Of a stretch of DNA of 29,739 nucleotides, positions 1 through 11,914 are shown one piece after another (positions within the stretch are counted from its first letter, which is position 1; each line of letters begins with the position of its first letter). The DNA comes from Pseudomonadota bacterium (GTDB taxonomy: Bacteria; Pseudomonadota; Gammaproteobacteria; Steroidobacterales; Steroidobacteraceae), in the NCBI GenBank assembly GCA_021780395.1, contig JAJXYU010000326.1, positions 1-29,739 on the forward strand, read 5' to 3'. Made by a program: the position numbers and the translations under genes. The notes under the pieces are model-generated. The model was not told the origin of the DNA. It saw nothing but the letters and a program-made list of their open reading frames with translations, and searched no databases.

Positions 1-975
1 GATCTTCGAGAGCATGAAGAACAGGTCCGCCGACGTCGGCATTCCGTCGACGAACATGTGGTGGCCCCAGACGATGAACGACAGGAACGCGATCGACGCG
101 GTCGCGTAGATCATCGAGGTCGCGCCGAACAGCGGCTTGCGGGAGAACGTCGGGATGATCTCGGAGATTATCCCGAACGCCGGCAGGATCATGATGTACA
201 CCTCGGGGTGCCCGAAGAACCAGAAGATGTGCTCGTACATCAACGGATCGCCGCCGCCCGCCGCGTTGAAGAAGCTGGTGTGGAAGAAGTGATCGGTCAG
301 GAGCATCGTGACCGCCCCGGCGAGCACCGGCATCACCGCGATCAACAGATACGCGGTGATCAGCCAGGTCCAGCAGAACAGCGGCATCTTGAGCAGCGTC
401 ATCCCGGGCGCCCGCATGTTCAGGATCGTCACGATCACGTTGATCGCGCCGAGGATCGAGGAGATCCCCATCAGGTGGATCGCGAAGATCAGCATCGGGA
501 AGCTGTCGCCGAACTGCAGCGAGAGCGGCGGATACATCGTCCAGCCCCCGGCCGGGGCGCCGCCCGGCACCAGCAGCGTGGACAGCAGCAGCGTGAACGC
601 GAACGGCAGCAGCCAGAAGCTGAAGTTGTTGAGCCGCGGCAGGGCCATGTCCGGAGCGCCGATCTGCAGCGGGATCATCCAGTTCGCGAGGCCGACGAAC
701 GACGGCATCACCGCGCCGAAGATCATCACCAGCGCGTGCATCGTCATCATCTGGTTGTAGAACGCCGGATCGACGAGCTGCAGTCCGGGCTCGAACAGTT
801 CGGCGCGGATCACCATCGCCATCGCGCCGCCGACGAAGAACATGATCAGGCTGAACGTCAGGTACATCGTGCCGATGTCCTTGTGGTTCGTCGCGAACAG
901 CCAGCGCTTGATGCCGGTGTCCGGGCCGTCGTGGGCGTCGTGGGTGTCGTGGGCGATTTCGATTGCGTGGGCCAT
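1..975 (-). CDS. ctaD: Cytochrome c oxidase subunit I, 3' part missing
   Basis: Catalytic heme-copper subunit of the aa3-type terminal oxidase, an inner-membrane protein that reduces O2 and pumps protons. Only the first 325 codons lie in the window; the frame is open to base 1. Visible landmarks are the start MAHAIEIAHD, the helix II segment MTMHALVMIFGAVMP with a heme-ligand His, the D-channel motif GAPDM followed by NNFSFW, and the helix VI segment WFFGHPEVY holding the CuB His, the proton-pathway Glu and the cross-linked Tyr. These mark an A1-type oxidase. It lies 38 bp downstream of subunit II and is surely in the same transcript. The ATG at 975 has GGAGAG about 10 bases upstream. Confidence 0.97.
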   Translation of the reverse strand, partial: MAHAIEIAHDTHDAHDGPDTGIKRWLFATNHKDIGTMYLTFSLIMFFVGGAMAMVIRAELFEPGLQLVDPAFYNQMMTMHALVMIFGAVMPSFVGLANWMIPLQIGAPDMALPRLNNFSFWLLPFAFTLLLSTLLVPGGAPAGGWTMYPPLSLQFGDSFPMLIFAIHLMGISSILGAINVIVTILNMRAPGMTLLKMPLFCWTWLITAYLLIAVMPVLAGAVTMLLTDHFFHTSFFNAAGGGDPLMYEHIFWFFGHPEVYIMILPAFGIISEIIPTFSRKPLFGATSMIYATASIAFLSFIVWGHHMFVDGMPTSADLFFMLSKI

Positions 976-1013
976 GGTGCGGGGACTCTCCGAAAGAAGG
1001 GGGCTCTAGCCGT

Positions 1014-2003
1014 TCAATCCAGGATCTGGGCCGTGAGCGGACGCCGACCGGGCGGCGGGGCCGGCGGAACGAGGCGGGCCCGGGCGACCGGGGCGTCGTT
1101 CGGTGCCGTCACCGCCGGTGCCGGGGCCGCCGAGGCCTGCTTCAGTGCGGCCTTCTGCGCCGCGACCCACTTTGCGAAGTCGGCCGGCGTCTTCACGTCG
1201 ACGACGATCGGCATGAAACCGTGGCCGCGACCACAGAGCGCGGCGCACTGGCCGCGGTACACGCCTTCGTGGCCCGGCAGGACCTTGACCCACAGCTCGT
1301 TGATGAACCCGGGGATCGCCGAGCGCTTCACACCGAACGCGGGTACCCACCACGCGTGGATCACGTCGGCGGAGGTGAGCAGCAGGCGCACCTTGACCCC
1401 GCTCGGGATCACCAGCGGGTGGTCGACCGAGAGCAGATAGTGGGGGACGGTTCGCGGATCGATGCCCGAGTGAAGCTGGCTCGCGAAGTTCGAGCTCTGC
1501 GACAGCGTGGAGAAGAAGCGGATGCCCGCCGCGTCGCCGAGGTAGGTGTAGTGCCATTTCCATTGATAGCCGGTCACCCGGATCGTGAGCCCGGCATGGC
1601 TGGTGTCGTCGATCTTGATCATCGTCCGTGCCGCCGGGATGGCGAGCGAGACCAGGATCAGCACCGGAATGATCGTCCAGATCACCTCCGCGGCGGTGCT
1701 GTGCGTCATCGTCGTGTCGGGAATCGCGCCCTTCGAGTGGCGGAACCGGACCAGCGCGATGATCATCACGCCGAACACCGCGACCGCGATCGCGACGCAA
1801 ACCCAGAGCACCTCCATGTGGATGCGGTAGATGTCATGGCTCAGCACCGTGACGCCGACCGGCATGTTCATCGCGGGAAAGGCCTGCGCGCCGGTCGACC
1901 CGGCCAGCAGCGAGGCGGCGAGCAGGCCGAGGGTCCGGCGCAGGACCGCCCCCCGCGTACGGGCTGGGCGACAGTGGTTCACGGTCAACCGGTTCAGATT
2001 CAT
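1014..2003 (-). CDS. ctaC: Cytochrome c oxidase subunit II (CuA subunit)
   Basis: Accepts electrons from cytochrome c at the periplasmic CuA centre and passes them to subunit I. The 329-residue product has a signal peptide ending near AQA (41), two membrane helices (about 64-86 and 107-127), the aromatic patch GYQWKWHY (145-152) and a cupredoxin domain. CuA ligands visible are His216 (VIHAWW), Cys253, Cys257, His261 and Met264. The usual Glu between the two cysteines (CxELCG or CSEICG) is Ala255 here (CAALCG), checked on the nucleotides. There is no CxxCH, so no fused cytochrome c. The tail from about 290 is Ala/Pro-rich. The start overlaps the upstream DUF2244 stop in an ATGA. Confidence 0.97.
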   Translation of the reverse strand: MNLNRLTVNHCRPARTRGAVLRRTLGLLAASLLAGSTGAQAFPAMNMPVGVTVLSHDIYRIHMEVLWVCVAIAVAVFGVMIIALVRFRHSKGAIPDTTMTHSTAAEVIWTIIPVLILVSLAIPAARTMIKIDDTSHAGLTIRVTGYQWKWHYTYLGDAAGIRFFSTLSQSSNFASQLHSGIDPRTVPHYLLSVDHPLVIPSGVKVRLLLTSADVIHAWWVPAFGVKRSAIPGFINELWVKVLPGHEGVYRGQCAALCGRGHGFMPIVVDVKTPADFAKWVAAQKAALKQASAAPAPAVTAPNDAPVARARLVPPAPPPGRRPLTAQILD

Positions 2004-2500
2004 CTCGACGGATCCCCCACGGTACTGTTCACTTCCAGCGGCGGCGACTCATTCATCCCACCGACCACGGTCCGCAATCGCGCGGCGAGCCGCCGCCTGT
2101 CCTCCTCCGTGAGGAAACCGCCGACCTCGACCGCGCGGCCGCGACTCTCGATCGTCAGCCGGCTGCGGCTCTGCGCGGATCGCGCGCCGACGAGCCGGAC
2201 CTTCGCCCAGTGACGCGCGAAAACCGCCTGCGTCTCGCCGCGCCGCGTGCGGGTGACCAGACTCACCTGCGACTCCGTGACCCGGACGGTCTGCGATTCG
2301 AAACGCCGACCCATCGATACCCGCAACGCCATATCGAGCGCAAGCATCTCGAGCGCCCAGTAGACGAGCACCGGCCAGAAGCCCCGCCACGCCCATACCA
2401 GCGACAGCGGCAGCGAGAGCAGGCCGATCGACGCCATGAATCGCCTCGCACCCGCCGGGCTCAGCGAGCAGTTCGGCGCTATATCGATGCGCAGTTCCAT
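2000..2500 (-). CDS. DUF2244 family membrane protein
   Basis: The 166-residue product fits the DUF2244 family of small integral membrane proteins. It has an N-terminal Asn-x-Ser-Leu-Ser-type motif (NCSLSPAG), a hydrophobic hairpin at about 24-58 containing WALEMLALDMAL, then a soluble basic domain with alternating beta-like segments. Members are often encoded beside cytochrome oxidase genes, as here: the stop overlaps the ctaC start by 4 bp (ATGA), implying translational coupling. The molecular role is not established; a part in oxidase assembly is inferred only from position. Confidence 0.85.
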   Translation of the reverse strand: MELRIDIAPNCSLSPAGARRFMASIGLLSLPLSLVWAWRGFWPVLVYWALEMLALDMALRVSMGRRFESQTVRVTESQVSLVTRTRRGETQAVFARHWAKVRLVGARSAQSRSRLTIESRGRAVEVGGFLTEEDRRRLAARLRTVVGGMNESPPLEVNSTVGDPSR

Positions 2501-2535
2501 CCCGCTCCGTGCCTTGCGCTGTCCGCCGGCGAGTT

Positions 2536-5321
<2,786 letters not shown>

Positions 5322-6290
5322 CTAGCGGAACTGATAGTCCAGCAGAATCCCGATGAACACCGCCATCCCGACGTAGTGGTTGTTCAGGAACGCACGGAAG
5401 CAGGCGTCGCGTTCGCGCCGTCGGATCAACCACAACTGACGCACGAAGAGCACCGCGGCCACGGCGAGCCCCGCGGCGTACCAGGCGCCGAGGTGCGCGC
5501 GACGGCCGACGAGCGCGAGCGCGAGCAGCGTCATCGCTTGCAGCACCGCGATGATGTGCCGGTCGGAATCGCCGAACAGGATCGCGGTCGAGCGCACGCC
5601 GATCTTCCGGTCGTCGTCGCGGTCGACCATCGCATAGAGCGTGTCGTACACCGTCACCCAGAGCAGGTTCGCGAGGAACAGCAGCCATGCGACGCGCGGC
5701 ACACGGCCGAGCTCGGCCGCGAACGCCATCGGTATCCCCCAGCCGAACGACAGGCCGAGGTAGAGCTGCGGGATCGACAGGAACCGCTTGATGAACGGGT
5801 ACGTGACCGCGAGGAACGCGCCGACCAGCGCGAGCAGCAGCGCGAGCCGGTCGAGGCGCAGCGCGAGCGTCAGCGCCGCGAGCGACAGGATCGCGAACAG
5901 CACGAGCGCCTCGGTCGTCGACACCCGGCCCGCGGCGAGCGGCCGGTCGCGCGTGCGCGCGACGTGCGGATCGAACGCGCGGTCGGCGTAGTCGTTGATC
6001 ACGCACCCCGCAGAGCGCATCAACAGCACGCCGACGACGAAGATGGTGAAGATCTCGGCGCGGGGCCGCCCGTCCGCCGAGATCCAGACCGCCCACAACG
6101 TGGGCCAGAGCAGCAGGTACGCCCCGATCGGCCGGTCGAGCCGCATCAAGCGTCCGTAATCCGCAAGGGTCGCGCCGAGCCGGGGCAGGCCGCGGGTCAT
6201 GATCGGATGGCACCGCGCGCGATACAGCAGCCGGCGCCCATGCGCGCGGAGCGTCTGCGCGAGCTCGTCGCCGGATCGCGGCATCCGCAT
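5322..6290 (-). CDS. ubiA: 4-hydroxybenzoate polyprenyltransferase
   Basis: Membrane prenyltransferase that joins the polyprenyl chain to 4-hydroxybenzoate in ubiquinone synthesis. Core sequence includes [20 protein letters not shown], the first Asp-rich motif [26 protein letters not shown], and the second motif [16 protein letters not shown], between several hydrophobic helices. The start is uncertain. The ATG at 6290 has GGAGA about 9 bases upstream and lies 14 bp after ubiC, giving 322 aa. The ATG at 6200 (MTRGLPRLG) gives 292 aa, the usual family length, but has a poor ribosome site. It follows ubiC, whose product is its substrate. Confidence 0.95.
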   Translation of the reverse strand: MRMPRSGDELAQTLRAHGRRLLYRARCHPIMTRGLPRLGATLADYGRLMRLDRPIGAYLLLWPTLWAVWISADGRPRAEIFTIFVVGVLLMRSAGCVINDYADRAFDPHVARTRDRPLAAGRVSTTEALVLFAILSLAALTLALRLDRLALLLALVGAFLAVTYPFIKRFLSIPQLYLGLSFGWGIPMAFAAELGRVPRVAWLLFLANLLWVTVYDTLYAMVDRDDDRKIGVRSTAILFGDSDRHIIAVLQAMTLLALALVGRRAHLGAWYAAGLAVAAVLFVRQLWLIRRRERDACFRAFLNNHYVGMAVFIGILLDYQFR

Positions 6291-6304
6291 CGGGACCGTC
6301 TCCG

Positions 6305-6859
6305 CTAGCCGCCGCCGGCCGCGGGCAGGAACACCTCCTGCAACGCGAGCGGCGCGCCGCGAAGCCGCAGCCTGGTGCGCCGGGCCCACAGGACCTCCGG
6401 TGTCCTTGCACCAAGCGCCGCGCGCGCGAGCGGCGCGTCGTCGGTGAGCCGCGCGTACTCGTAGGGATCGCGCGTGACCCCCGAGAGCTGCGCGAGCATC
6501 TCCGGCAGCGACGATTCGCCGAGTTCCGCGAGCCAGGGGTGGGTCGTCAGCGTCGAATCCGGCAGTACCGCCCGGCACAACGCCCAATCGTGGCCGTCCA
6601 CCCGCAACCATTCCTCGCGAACGAGGCCGGCCGGATCCCGCGATCCCAGGAACGCGCGCTCCTCGGCACTGAGGAGCGAGGTCCAGGGATCGGTCGCCCG
6701 CCAGTCGAAGCGCTCGCGGAACCGTTCGCGCAGGCGCTGCGTCAGCCACCCCTGCCCGATCAGCCACGGGCGCAGGCTCGCGTCGACCTCGCGGCTGCCG
6801 AGGCGCTCCGCGGGGACCCACTCGATCGGGTCGGGTCGTGACCGGCTCACGGTTAACAT
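6305..6859 (-). CDS. ubiC: Chorismate pyruvate-lyase
   Basis: Converts chorismate to 4-hydroxybenzoate plus pyruvate, the first committed ubiquinone step. The 184-residue product shows the family pattern: WLIGQGWLTQRLRE near the N-terminus, VREEWLRVDGHDWALCRAVLP with the product-binding Arg, and a C-terminal PLALQEVFLPA with the conserved Glu. It sits 13 bp downstream of recG and 14 bp upstream of ubiA, so ubiC-ubiA is probably read from the gmk-spoT-recG transcript, perhaps with an internal promoter. Confidence 0.93.
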   Translation of the reverse strand: MLTVSRSRPDPIEWVPAERLGSREVDASLRPWLIGQGWLTQRLRERFRERFDWRATDPWTSLLSAEERAFLGSRDPAGLVREEWLRVDGHDWALCRAVLPDSTLTTHPWLAELGESSLPEMLAQLSGVTRDPYEYARLTDDAPLARAALGARTPEVLWARRTRLRLRGAPLALQEVFLPAAGGG

Positions 6860-6872
6860 CGGCGCATTCTAC

Positions 6873-8960
6873 CTAGCCGACGCTGCCATAGCGTTCGGCG
6901 CCGCCGATCCAGCGTGCGAGCAGCGGCTCGATCCGCTCCGGCCAGCGATCGAGCAGGGTGCTGGCCGCAACCTGCACGCGCGGCAGCAGATCGGCGTCGC
7001 GCGCGAGGTCCGCGACGCGCAGCTGCGCGAGCCCCGTCTGACGGATGCCGAGCAGCTCGCCGGGTCCGCGCAGCGCAAGGTCGCGCCGCGCGACCTCGAA
7101 GCCGTCGTTGGTCGCGCGCAGCACCGCGAGACGCTCCCGGGCGAGCGGCGCGAGCGGGGCCCGGTAGAGCAGCACGCAACTGCTCGCATGCACGCCGCGG
7201 CCCACCCGGCCGCGCAACTGATGGAGCTGGGCGAGGCCCATCCGCTCGGCGTTCTCGATCACCATCAAGGTCGCGTTCGGCACGTCGACGCCCACTTCGA
7301 TCACCGTCGTCGCGACCAGCAACTGGATCTCGCCGTGCTGGAACCGGCGCATGGTGAGTTCCTTCGCGGCGCCCGCCATGCGTCCGTGGACCAGTCCGAC
7401 GTGGATCTCCGGCAGTGCCGCTGCGAGTGCGGCGGCGGTCTCCTCGGCCGCCTGGAACGGCATCTCCTCGGATTCGTCGATCAGCGGGCACACCCAATAC
7501 GCCTGCCGGCCGCCCCGGCAGGCGTCCCGGATCCGCTGGACCACCTGGTCGCGACGGGCGTCGTTGAGCACGACCGTGCGTACCGCGGTGCGCCCCGGGG
7601 GCAGCTCGTCGATCACCGAGACGTCGAGATCCGCGTACGCGGTCATCGCGAGCGTGCGCGGGATCGGCGTCGCCGTCATGATCAGCTGATGCGGGCGCCG
7701 GTCGCCGGCCGAGCCCTTCTCGCGCAGGCTGAGTCGCTGGTGCACCCCGAAGCGATGCTGCTCGTCGACGATCGCGACCGCGAGTGCGGCGAACTCGACG
7801 CCCTCCTGGAACAACGCATGCGTGCCGATCACGATCCGCGCGTCGCCGCTGCGCACCGCGGCGAGGGTCTCGCGCCGCGTGCGCGCGCCTGGACGTCCGG
7901 CGAGCAACGCGACCGGAACGCCGAGTGGTTCGAACCACCGGTGGAAGTTGCGCGCGTGCTGGTCGGCGAGCAGTTCCGTCGGGGCCATCAACGCGACCTG
8001 CGCGCCGGCCTCGAGCGCGCGGCACGCGGCGAGCGCGGCGACCAGGGTCTTGCCGCAGCCGACATCGCCTTGCACGAGGCGCAGCATCGGCATCGGCCGC
8101 GCGAGGTCCGACTCGATCTCACCGAGCGCGCGCGTCTGCGCGGCGGTGAGGCGGAACGGGAGCGATCCCTGCAGCCGCCGCTTCAAATCGTCGCGGACCG
8201 GCAAGGCCCAACCCGCCTCGCGCTGGATGCGCCGCCGCAAGCGCTGCAGCGACAGGTGATGAGCGAGCAACTCCTCGAACGCGAGCCGGCGCTGCGCAGG
8301 GTGCCGCCGCGCGATCAGTGCATCGATCGGCGCGTCCGGCGGCGGCCGGTGCACGTAGCGCAACGCCTCGACGAGATCCGGCATCGTCTCGGCGGCGAGC
8401 AGCGCCCGTGGCAGCAGGTCCTCGATTTCCGGCGTCGGCGCGCGTTCGAGCGCGGCGCCGACGATTTGCCGCAACCGGCCCTGGGTAAGCCCCTCGGTCG
8501 CCGGGTAGACGGGCGTCAGGTGATCCGTCGCCGCCGGATTCGCGCCGTCGACCCGCCGGTATTCCGGATGAACGATCTCGAGCCCGGTCGGACCGCGGCG
8601 CACCTCGCCGAAGCACCGCAGCCGGGATCCGCGCGCGAGGCCACGGTGCTGCTCCGCGCTGAAGTGGAAGAAGCGCAGGGTCAGGAAACCGGTGCCGTCG
8701 TCTATCCGGCACAACAGCTGCCGTCGTCCGCGGAACGCGACTTCGGTCAGGCGGACCTCACCTTCGACCGCGGCCCGCTGGCCTGGCCGGAGCTCGCCGA
8801 GCGGGACGATCCGTGTACGGTCCTCGTAGCGCAGTGGCAGCAGGAACAGCAGATCCCCGATCGACTCCACGCCGAGCGCGCGCAACCGTTCGGCGACGGC
8901 GGTGCCGACGCCGCGCAGCGCGGTGACCGGCGTCGGCGCCGTCACAGCGCGACGATGCAC
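6873..8960 (-). CDS. recG: ATP-dependent DNA helicase RecG
   Basis: Superfamily 2 helicase that reverses stalled forks and migrates branched DNA. The 695-residue product has an N-terminal wedge/OB region (LLFLLPLRYEDRT, EGEVRLTEV), Walker A GDVGCGKT (about 298-305), DEQH box (399-402), TATPIPRT (motif III), and VGVDVPNAT ... QLRGRVGR (motifs V and VI). Two GTG starts are possible. The one at 8960 best matches the family length but lies within ridA. The one at 8945 overlaps the ridA stop in a GTGA. There is no strong ribosome site at either. Confidence 0.97.
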   Translation of the reverse strand: MHRRAVTAPTPVTALRGVGTAVAERLRALGVESIGDLLFLLPLRYEDRTRIVPLGELRPGQRAAVEGEVRLTEVAFRGRRQLLCRIDDGTGFLTLRFFHFSAEQHRGLARGSRLRCFGEVRRGPTGLEIVHPEYRRVDGANPAATDHLTPVYPATEGLTQGRLRQIVGAALERAPTPEIEDLLPRALLAAETMPDLVEALRYVHRPPPDAPIDALIARRHPAQRRLAFEELLAHHLSLQRLRRRIQREAGWALPVRDDLKRRLQGSLPFRLTAAQTRALGEIESDLARPMPMLRLVQGDVGCGKTLVAALAACRALEAGAQVALMAPTELLADQHARNFHRWFEPLGVPVALLAGRPGARTRRETLAAVRSGDARIVIGTHALFQEGVEFAALAVAIVDEQHRFGVHQRLSLREKGSAGDRRPHQLIMTATPIPRTLAMTAYADLDVSVIDELPPGRTAVRTVVLNDARRDQVVQRIRDACRGGRQAYWVCPLIDESEEMPFQAAEETAAALAAALPEIHVGLVHGRMAGAAKELTMRRFQHGEIQLLVATTVIEVGVDVPNATLMVIENAERMGLAQLHQLRGRVGRGVHASSCVLLYRAPLAPLARERLAVLRATNDGFEVARRDLALRGPGELLGIRQTGLAQLRVADLARDADLLPRVQVAASTLLDRWPERIEPLLARWIGGAERYGSVG

Positions 8961-9322
8961 TCCGCTTCGATCTTCGCGCCGCGTGGCAGCGCTGCGACGC
9001 CGACCGCCGCGCGCGCCGGGTACGGCTCGAGGAAAACCTCCGCCATGATGCGGTTGACGAGCGCGAAGTCGCCGAGGTCGGTCAGGTAGAGGTTGACCTT
9101 GACGACGTCGTCGAGGCTCGCGCCGGCGGCCCCGACGATCGCCCGGAGGTTCTCGAACACCCGCCGCGTCTCGGGCTCGATGCCGCCGGCGACCATCGCC
9201 ATCGTCGCCGGGTCCAGCCCGATCTGACCGGAGACCCAGATCGTGTTTCCGACGCGCGTCGCCTGCGAATAGGTGCCGATCGCGGACGGCGCCTCGGCCG
9301 TCGAGATGATTTGCTTCGTCAT
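8942..9322 (-). CDS. ridA: RidA-family enamine/imine deaminase
   Basis: Hydrolyses reactive 2-aminoacrylate and related imines formed by PLP enzymes. The 126-residue product is full length, with the family start (STAEAPSAIGTYSQA), VSGQIGLDP, and YPARAAVGVAALPRGAKIEAECIV holding the catalytic Arg and the Glu near the C-terminus. The ribosome site AGGGGG lies 5 bases before the ATG. It sits 16 bp after spoT and overlaps recG, in the order common among gammaproteobacteria. Confidence 0.95.
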   Translation of the reverse strand: MTKQIISTAEAPSAIGTYSQATRVGNTIWVSGQIGLDPATMAMVAGGIEPETRRVFENLRAIVGAAGASLDDVVKVNLYLTDLGDFALVNRIMAEVFLEPYPARAAVGVAALPRGAKIEAECIVAL

Positions 9323-9338
9323 GCTTGCCCCCTGGATC

Positions 9339-11519
9339 TCATGGTTTGTCTCGCGAGCGCACGGCCGCGAGCGTCCGATACACGCGCTGCACGTTCGGCA
9401 TGCGCCGGATCGTCCTGATCACGTGCGCGAGATGCTTGCGGTCGCGTACCTTCAGTTCGAAGGTGAGCGCCGAGGTCGCCGCGTCCCGTTCCTCGAGCGT
9501 CACGTGATCGATGTTGGTGCCGGTGCCGGCGATGCTGGCGGCGACCGCCGCGAGCACGCCGACGCGATTGTCGATCTCCAGCTGGATCTCGGAGCTGAAC
9601 AGGCGGCCCGGATGCGATTCCCAGGCGACCGGCAGCCACTTCTCAGGCTGCTTGCGGTAGTCGGCGAGATTGCCGCAGTTCTGCCGGTGGATCACGAGGC
9701 CGCGGCCGCTGCTCAAGTAAGCCATGATCGGATCGTTCGGGATCGGATGGCAGCAACGCGCGTAGGTGACGAGCAATCCCTCGGTACCGGCGATCGTCAG
9801 CGGGCCCTGTGTGGTGGCGTCGTGCTCGGCGTCGCCGCTCGGGCGCAGCCGGCGCGCCACCAGCTGCGGCAGCCGCTCGCCGAGGCCGATGCGTTCGTAC
9901 AGGTCGTCGGCGTCCTTGAGCTTGAACTCCTTGACCGCGGCGTCGATCTGCTCCGGCGGGATCCTGGCCAGCTTCAGCGACAGCTCTTCGAGCGCGAGCG
10001 AGAGCAGCCGCTTGCCGAGCTCGATCGCGTCGCCACGCTTCATGCCCTTCAGGTATTGCCGCACCGCCGCCCGCGCCTTCGCGGTCACGAGGAAACCCGA
10101 CCAGGACGGGTTCGGCGTCGCCCCCTTCGCGGTGATGATCTCGACGGTCTGGCCGTTGCGCAGCGGTGTGCGCAGCGGCACGAGCCGCCGGTCGACCTTG
10201 GCGGCGACGCAGCGGTTGCCGACGTCCGTGTGGATCGCGTAAGCGAAGTCGACGCAGGTCGAGCCGCTCGGAAGCCGGAGGATCCGGCCTTTCGGCGTGA
10301 ACACGTAGACCTTGTCCGGGAACAGGTCGACTTTCACGCTCTCGAGGAACTCCTCCGAGCTGCCGCCTTCCTGGATCTGCACCAGGCCGGCGAGCCATTC
10401 GCGCGCCCGGTCGTGCTCGATCCCGCCGAACGCCTCGCCGCCTGCCTTGTACTTCCAATGCGCCGCGATCCCCGACTCGGCGAGGTGGTGCATCTCCTCG
10501 GAACGTATCTGCACCTCGATCGGCACGCCGTTCGGGCCGAACAACGTCGTGTGCAGCGACTGGTAGCCGTTCACGCGCGGAATCGCGATGTAGTCCTTGA
10601 AACGTCCGGGCATCGGCTTGTACAGCCCGTGCACGACCCCGAGCGCGCGGTAGCAAGCGTCGACGGAGTCGACGACGATCCGGAAGCCGTACACGTCGAC
10701 GACCTCGCCGAGCGAGATCCCCTTCGCGCGCATCTTCTTGTAGATGCTGTACAGGTGCTTTTCGCGGCCCTCGACGCGGCCGCTGACGCCGGTCTTCGCG
10801 AGCGCGGCCTTCAGGGCCGCGGAGATCTTCGCGACGAACTCCTTCTGGTTGCCGCGCGCCCGTTTGACCTCCTTCTCGAGCACCTTGTAGCGCTGCGGGT
10901 AGAGCGCGCGGAACCCGAGGTCCTCGAGCTCGAGCTTGACCGCGTACAGACCGAGACGCTCGGCGATCGGCGCGTAGATCTCCAAGGTCTCGCGCGCGAT
11001 GCGGCGCCGCTTGGTCGGCGGCATCACGCCGAGCGTGCGCATGTTGTGCATCCGATCGGCGAGCTTGACCATGATCACGCGGATGTCGCGGACCATCGCG
11101 AAGACCATCTTGCGGAAGCTCTCGGCCTGCGCCTCCTCGCGATTCTTGAACTGGATCTGGTCGAGCTTGCTGACGCCGTCGACGAGGTCGGCGACGATAT
11201 CGCCGAACGCCGCCGCGATCTCGGCCTTGGCGGTCGGCGTATCCTCGATCACGTCGTGAAGGATCGCGGCGATCAGGGTGTCGCCGTCGAGGTGCAGGTC
11301 GGCGAGTATCCCGGCGACCGCGACCGGATGGGTGATGTACGGCTCGCCGGATATCCGCGTCTGACCCCGGTGCCGCTCGGCGCCGAATTCGTAGGCTTCG
11401 CGAACCCGCTCGATCTGCGCGGGCGGCAGGTAGGTCTCGACTTTGTCTAAAAGGCCGCCGATCCCGGTCGAGCGCCTGACTCCGGGCAGGAATCCGAATA
11501 TCGACGACGCATAGTCCAT
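9339..11519 (-). CDS. spoT: Bifunctional (p)ppGpp synthetase/hydrolase
   Basis: Controls the stringent-response alarmone. The 726-residue product has an intact HD hydrolase domain (His64 in YITHPVAVAG; His88-Asp89 in LLHDVIEDT-type ILHDVIEDTP), a synthetase domain (about 240-360) with DVYGFRIVV and GRFKDYIAIPR, a TGS domain (VYVFTPKGRILRLPSGST), a zinc-finger-like CCHPIPND segment and a C-terminal ACT domain. The RFKD motif (306-309) is the form found in Rel/SpoT enzymes rather than the EXDD of RelA, and the complete HD motif supports hydrolase activity. It lies 28 bp after rpoZ. Confidence 0.96.
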   Translation of the reverse strand: MDYASSIFGFLPGVRRSTGIGGLLDKVETYLPPAQIERVREAYEFGAERHRGQTRISGEPYITHPVAVAGILADLHLDGDTLIAAILHDVIEDTPTAKAEIAAAFGDIVADLVDGVSKLDQIQFKNREEAQAESFRKMVFAMVRDIRVIMVKLADRMHNMRTLGVMPPTKRRRIARETLEIYAPIAERLGLYAVKLELEDLGFRALYPQRYKVLEKEVKRARGNQKEFVAKISAALKAALAKTGVSGRVEGREKHLYSIYKKMRAKGISLGEVVDVYGFRIVVDSVDACYRALGVVHGLYKPMPGRFKDYIAIPRVNGYQSLHTTLFGPNGVPIEVQIRSEEMHHLAESGIAAHWKYKAGGEAFGGIEHDRAREWLAGLVQIQEGGSSEEFLESVKVDLFPDKVYVFTPKGRILRLPSGSTCVDFAYAIHTDVGNRCVAAKVDRRLVPLRTPLRNGQTVEIITAKGATPNPSWSGFLVTAKARAAVRQYLKGMKRGDAIELGKRLLSLALEELSLKLARIPPEQIDAAVKEFKLKDADDLYERIGLGERLPQLVARRLRPSGDAEHDATTQGPLTIAGTEGLLVTYARCCHPIPNDPIMAYLSSGRGLVIHRQNCGNLADYRKQPEKWLPVAWESHPGRLFSSEIQLEIDNRVGVLAAVAASIAGTGTNIDHVTLEERDAATSALTFELKVRDRKHLAHVIRTIRRMPNVQRVYRTLAAVRSRDKP

Positions 11520-11547
11520 CGGGCCCTGGCGGGGGGCGTGCCCGGGG

Positions 11548-11826
11548 TCAATCCCCCAAACCGAGTTGTGGCGCGCGGAAATCCGACGGCATCTCGAGCT
11601 CCGGGGCCGCCTGCGGGGCCGGTTCCTCGGGCTCCTCGAGCATCGCCATCGTGACGTGTCCGGCGGCGATCTCGCGCAGCGCGACCACCGTCGGTTTGTC
11701 GTTCTCCCATTCCACGGTCGCCTCGGCGCCGTTCGCGAGCCGTCGCGCGCGCTTCGCCGCGAGCAGCACGAGGTTGAACAGGTTCGGTTCGTTCTGCAAA
11801 CAGTCTTCGACGGTGATGCGGGCCAT
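11548..11826 (-). CDS. rpoZ: RNA polymerase omega subunit
   Basis: Small subunit that helps assemble beta-prime and forms a ppGpp-binding site, fitting its place beside spoT. The 92-residue product begins [30 protein letters not shown], the invariant omega core, then [13 protein letters not shown]. The C-terminal third is acidic/Pro-rich, as in other omegas. An 88-bp spacer separates it from gmk and a 28-bp spacer from spoT. Confidence 0.96.
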   Translation of the reverse strand: MARITVEDCLQNEPNLFNLVLLAAKRARRLANGAEATVEWENDKPTVVALREIAAGHVTMAMLEEPEEPAPQAAPELEMPSDFRAPQLGLGD

Positions 11827-11914
11827 GGGTCGGATCGATCCTCGCGCGAACGCTTCGGCGGCTGCCGTTATAGATCGGTCAGGTTAGCAGAAATCGCGGC
11901 CGTCCGTCAGGTTT

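Noticed and set aside
58..1440. Long plus-strand open frame opposite the oxidase genes
   Set aside because: It is rich in Arg, His, Asp and Glu, as GC-rich antisense frames are, and the minus strand encodes clear COX1 and COX2.
6474..9089. 871-codon plus-strand frame opposite recG and ubiC
   Set aside because: Antisense shadow of recG; composition is biased and no motif is recognised.
9273..11450. 725-codon plus-strand frame opposite spoT
   Set aside because: Mirror of spoT; rich in Arg/Asp/Val/Leu with no family features.
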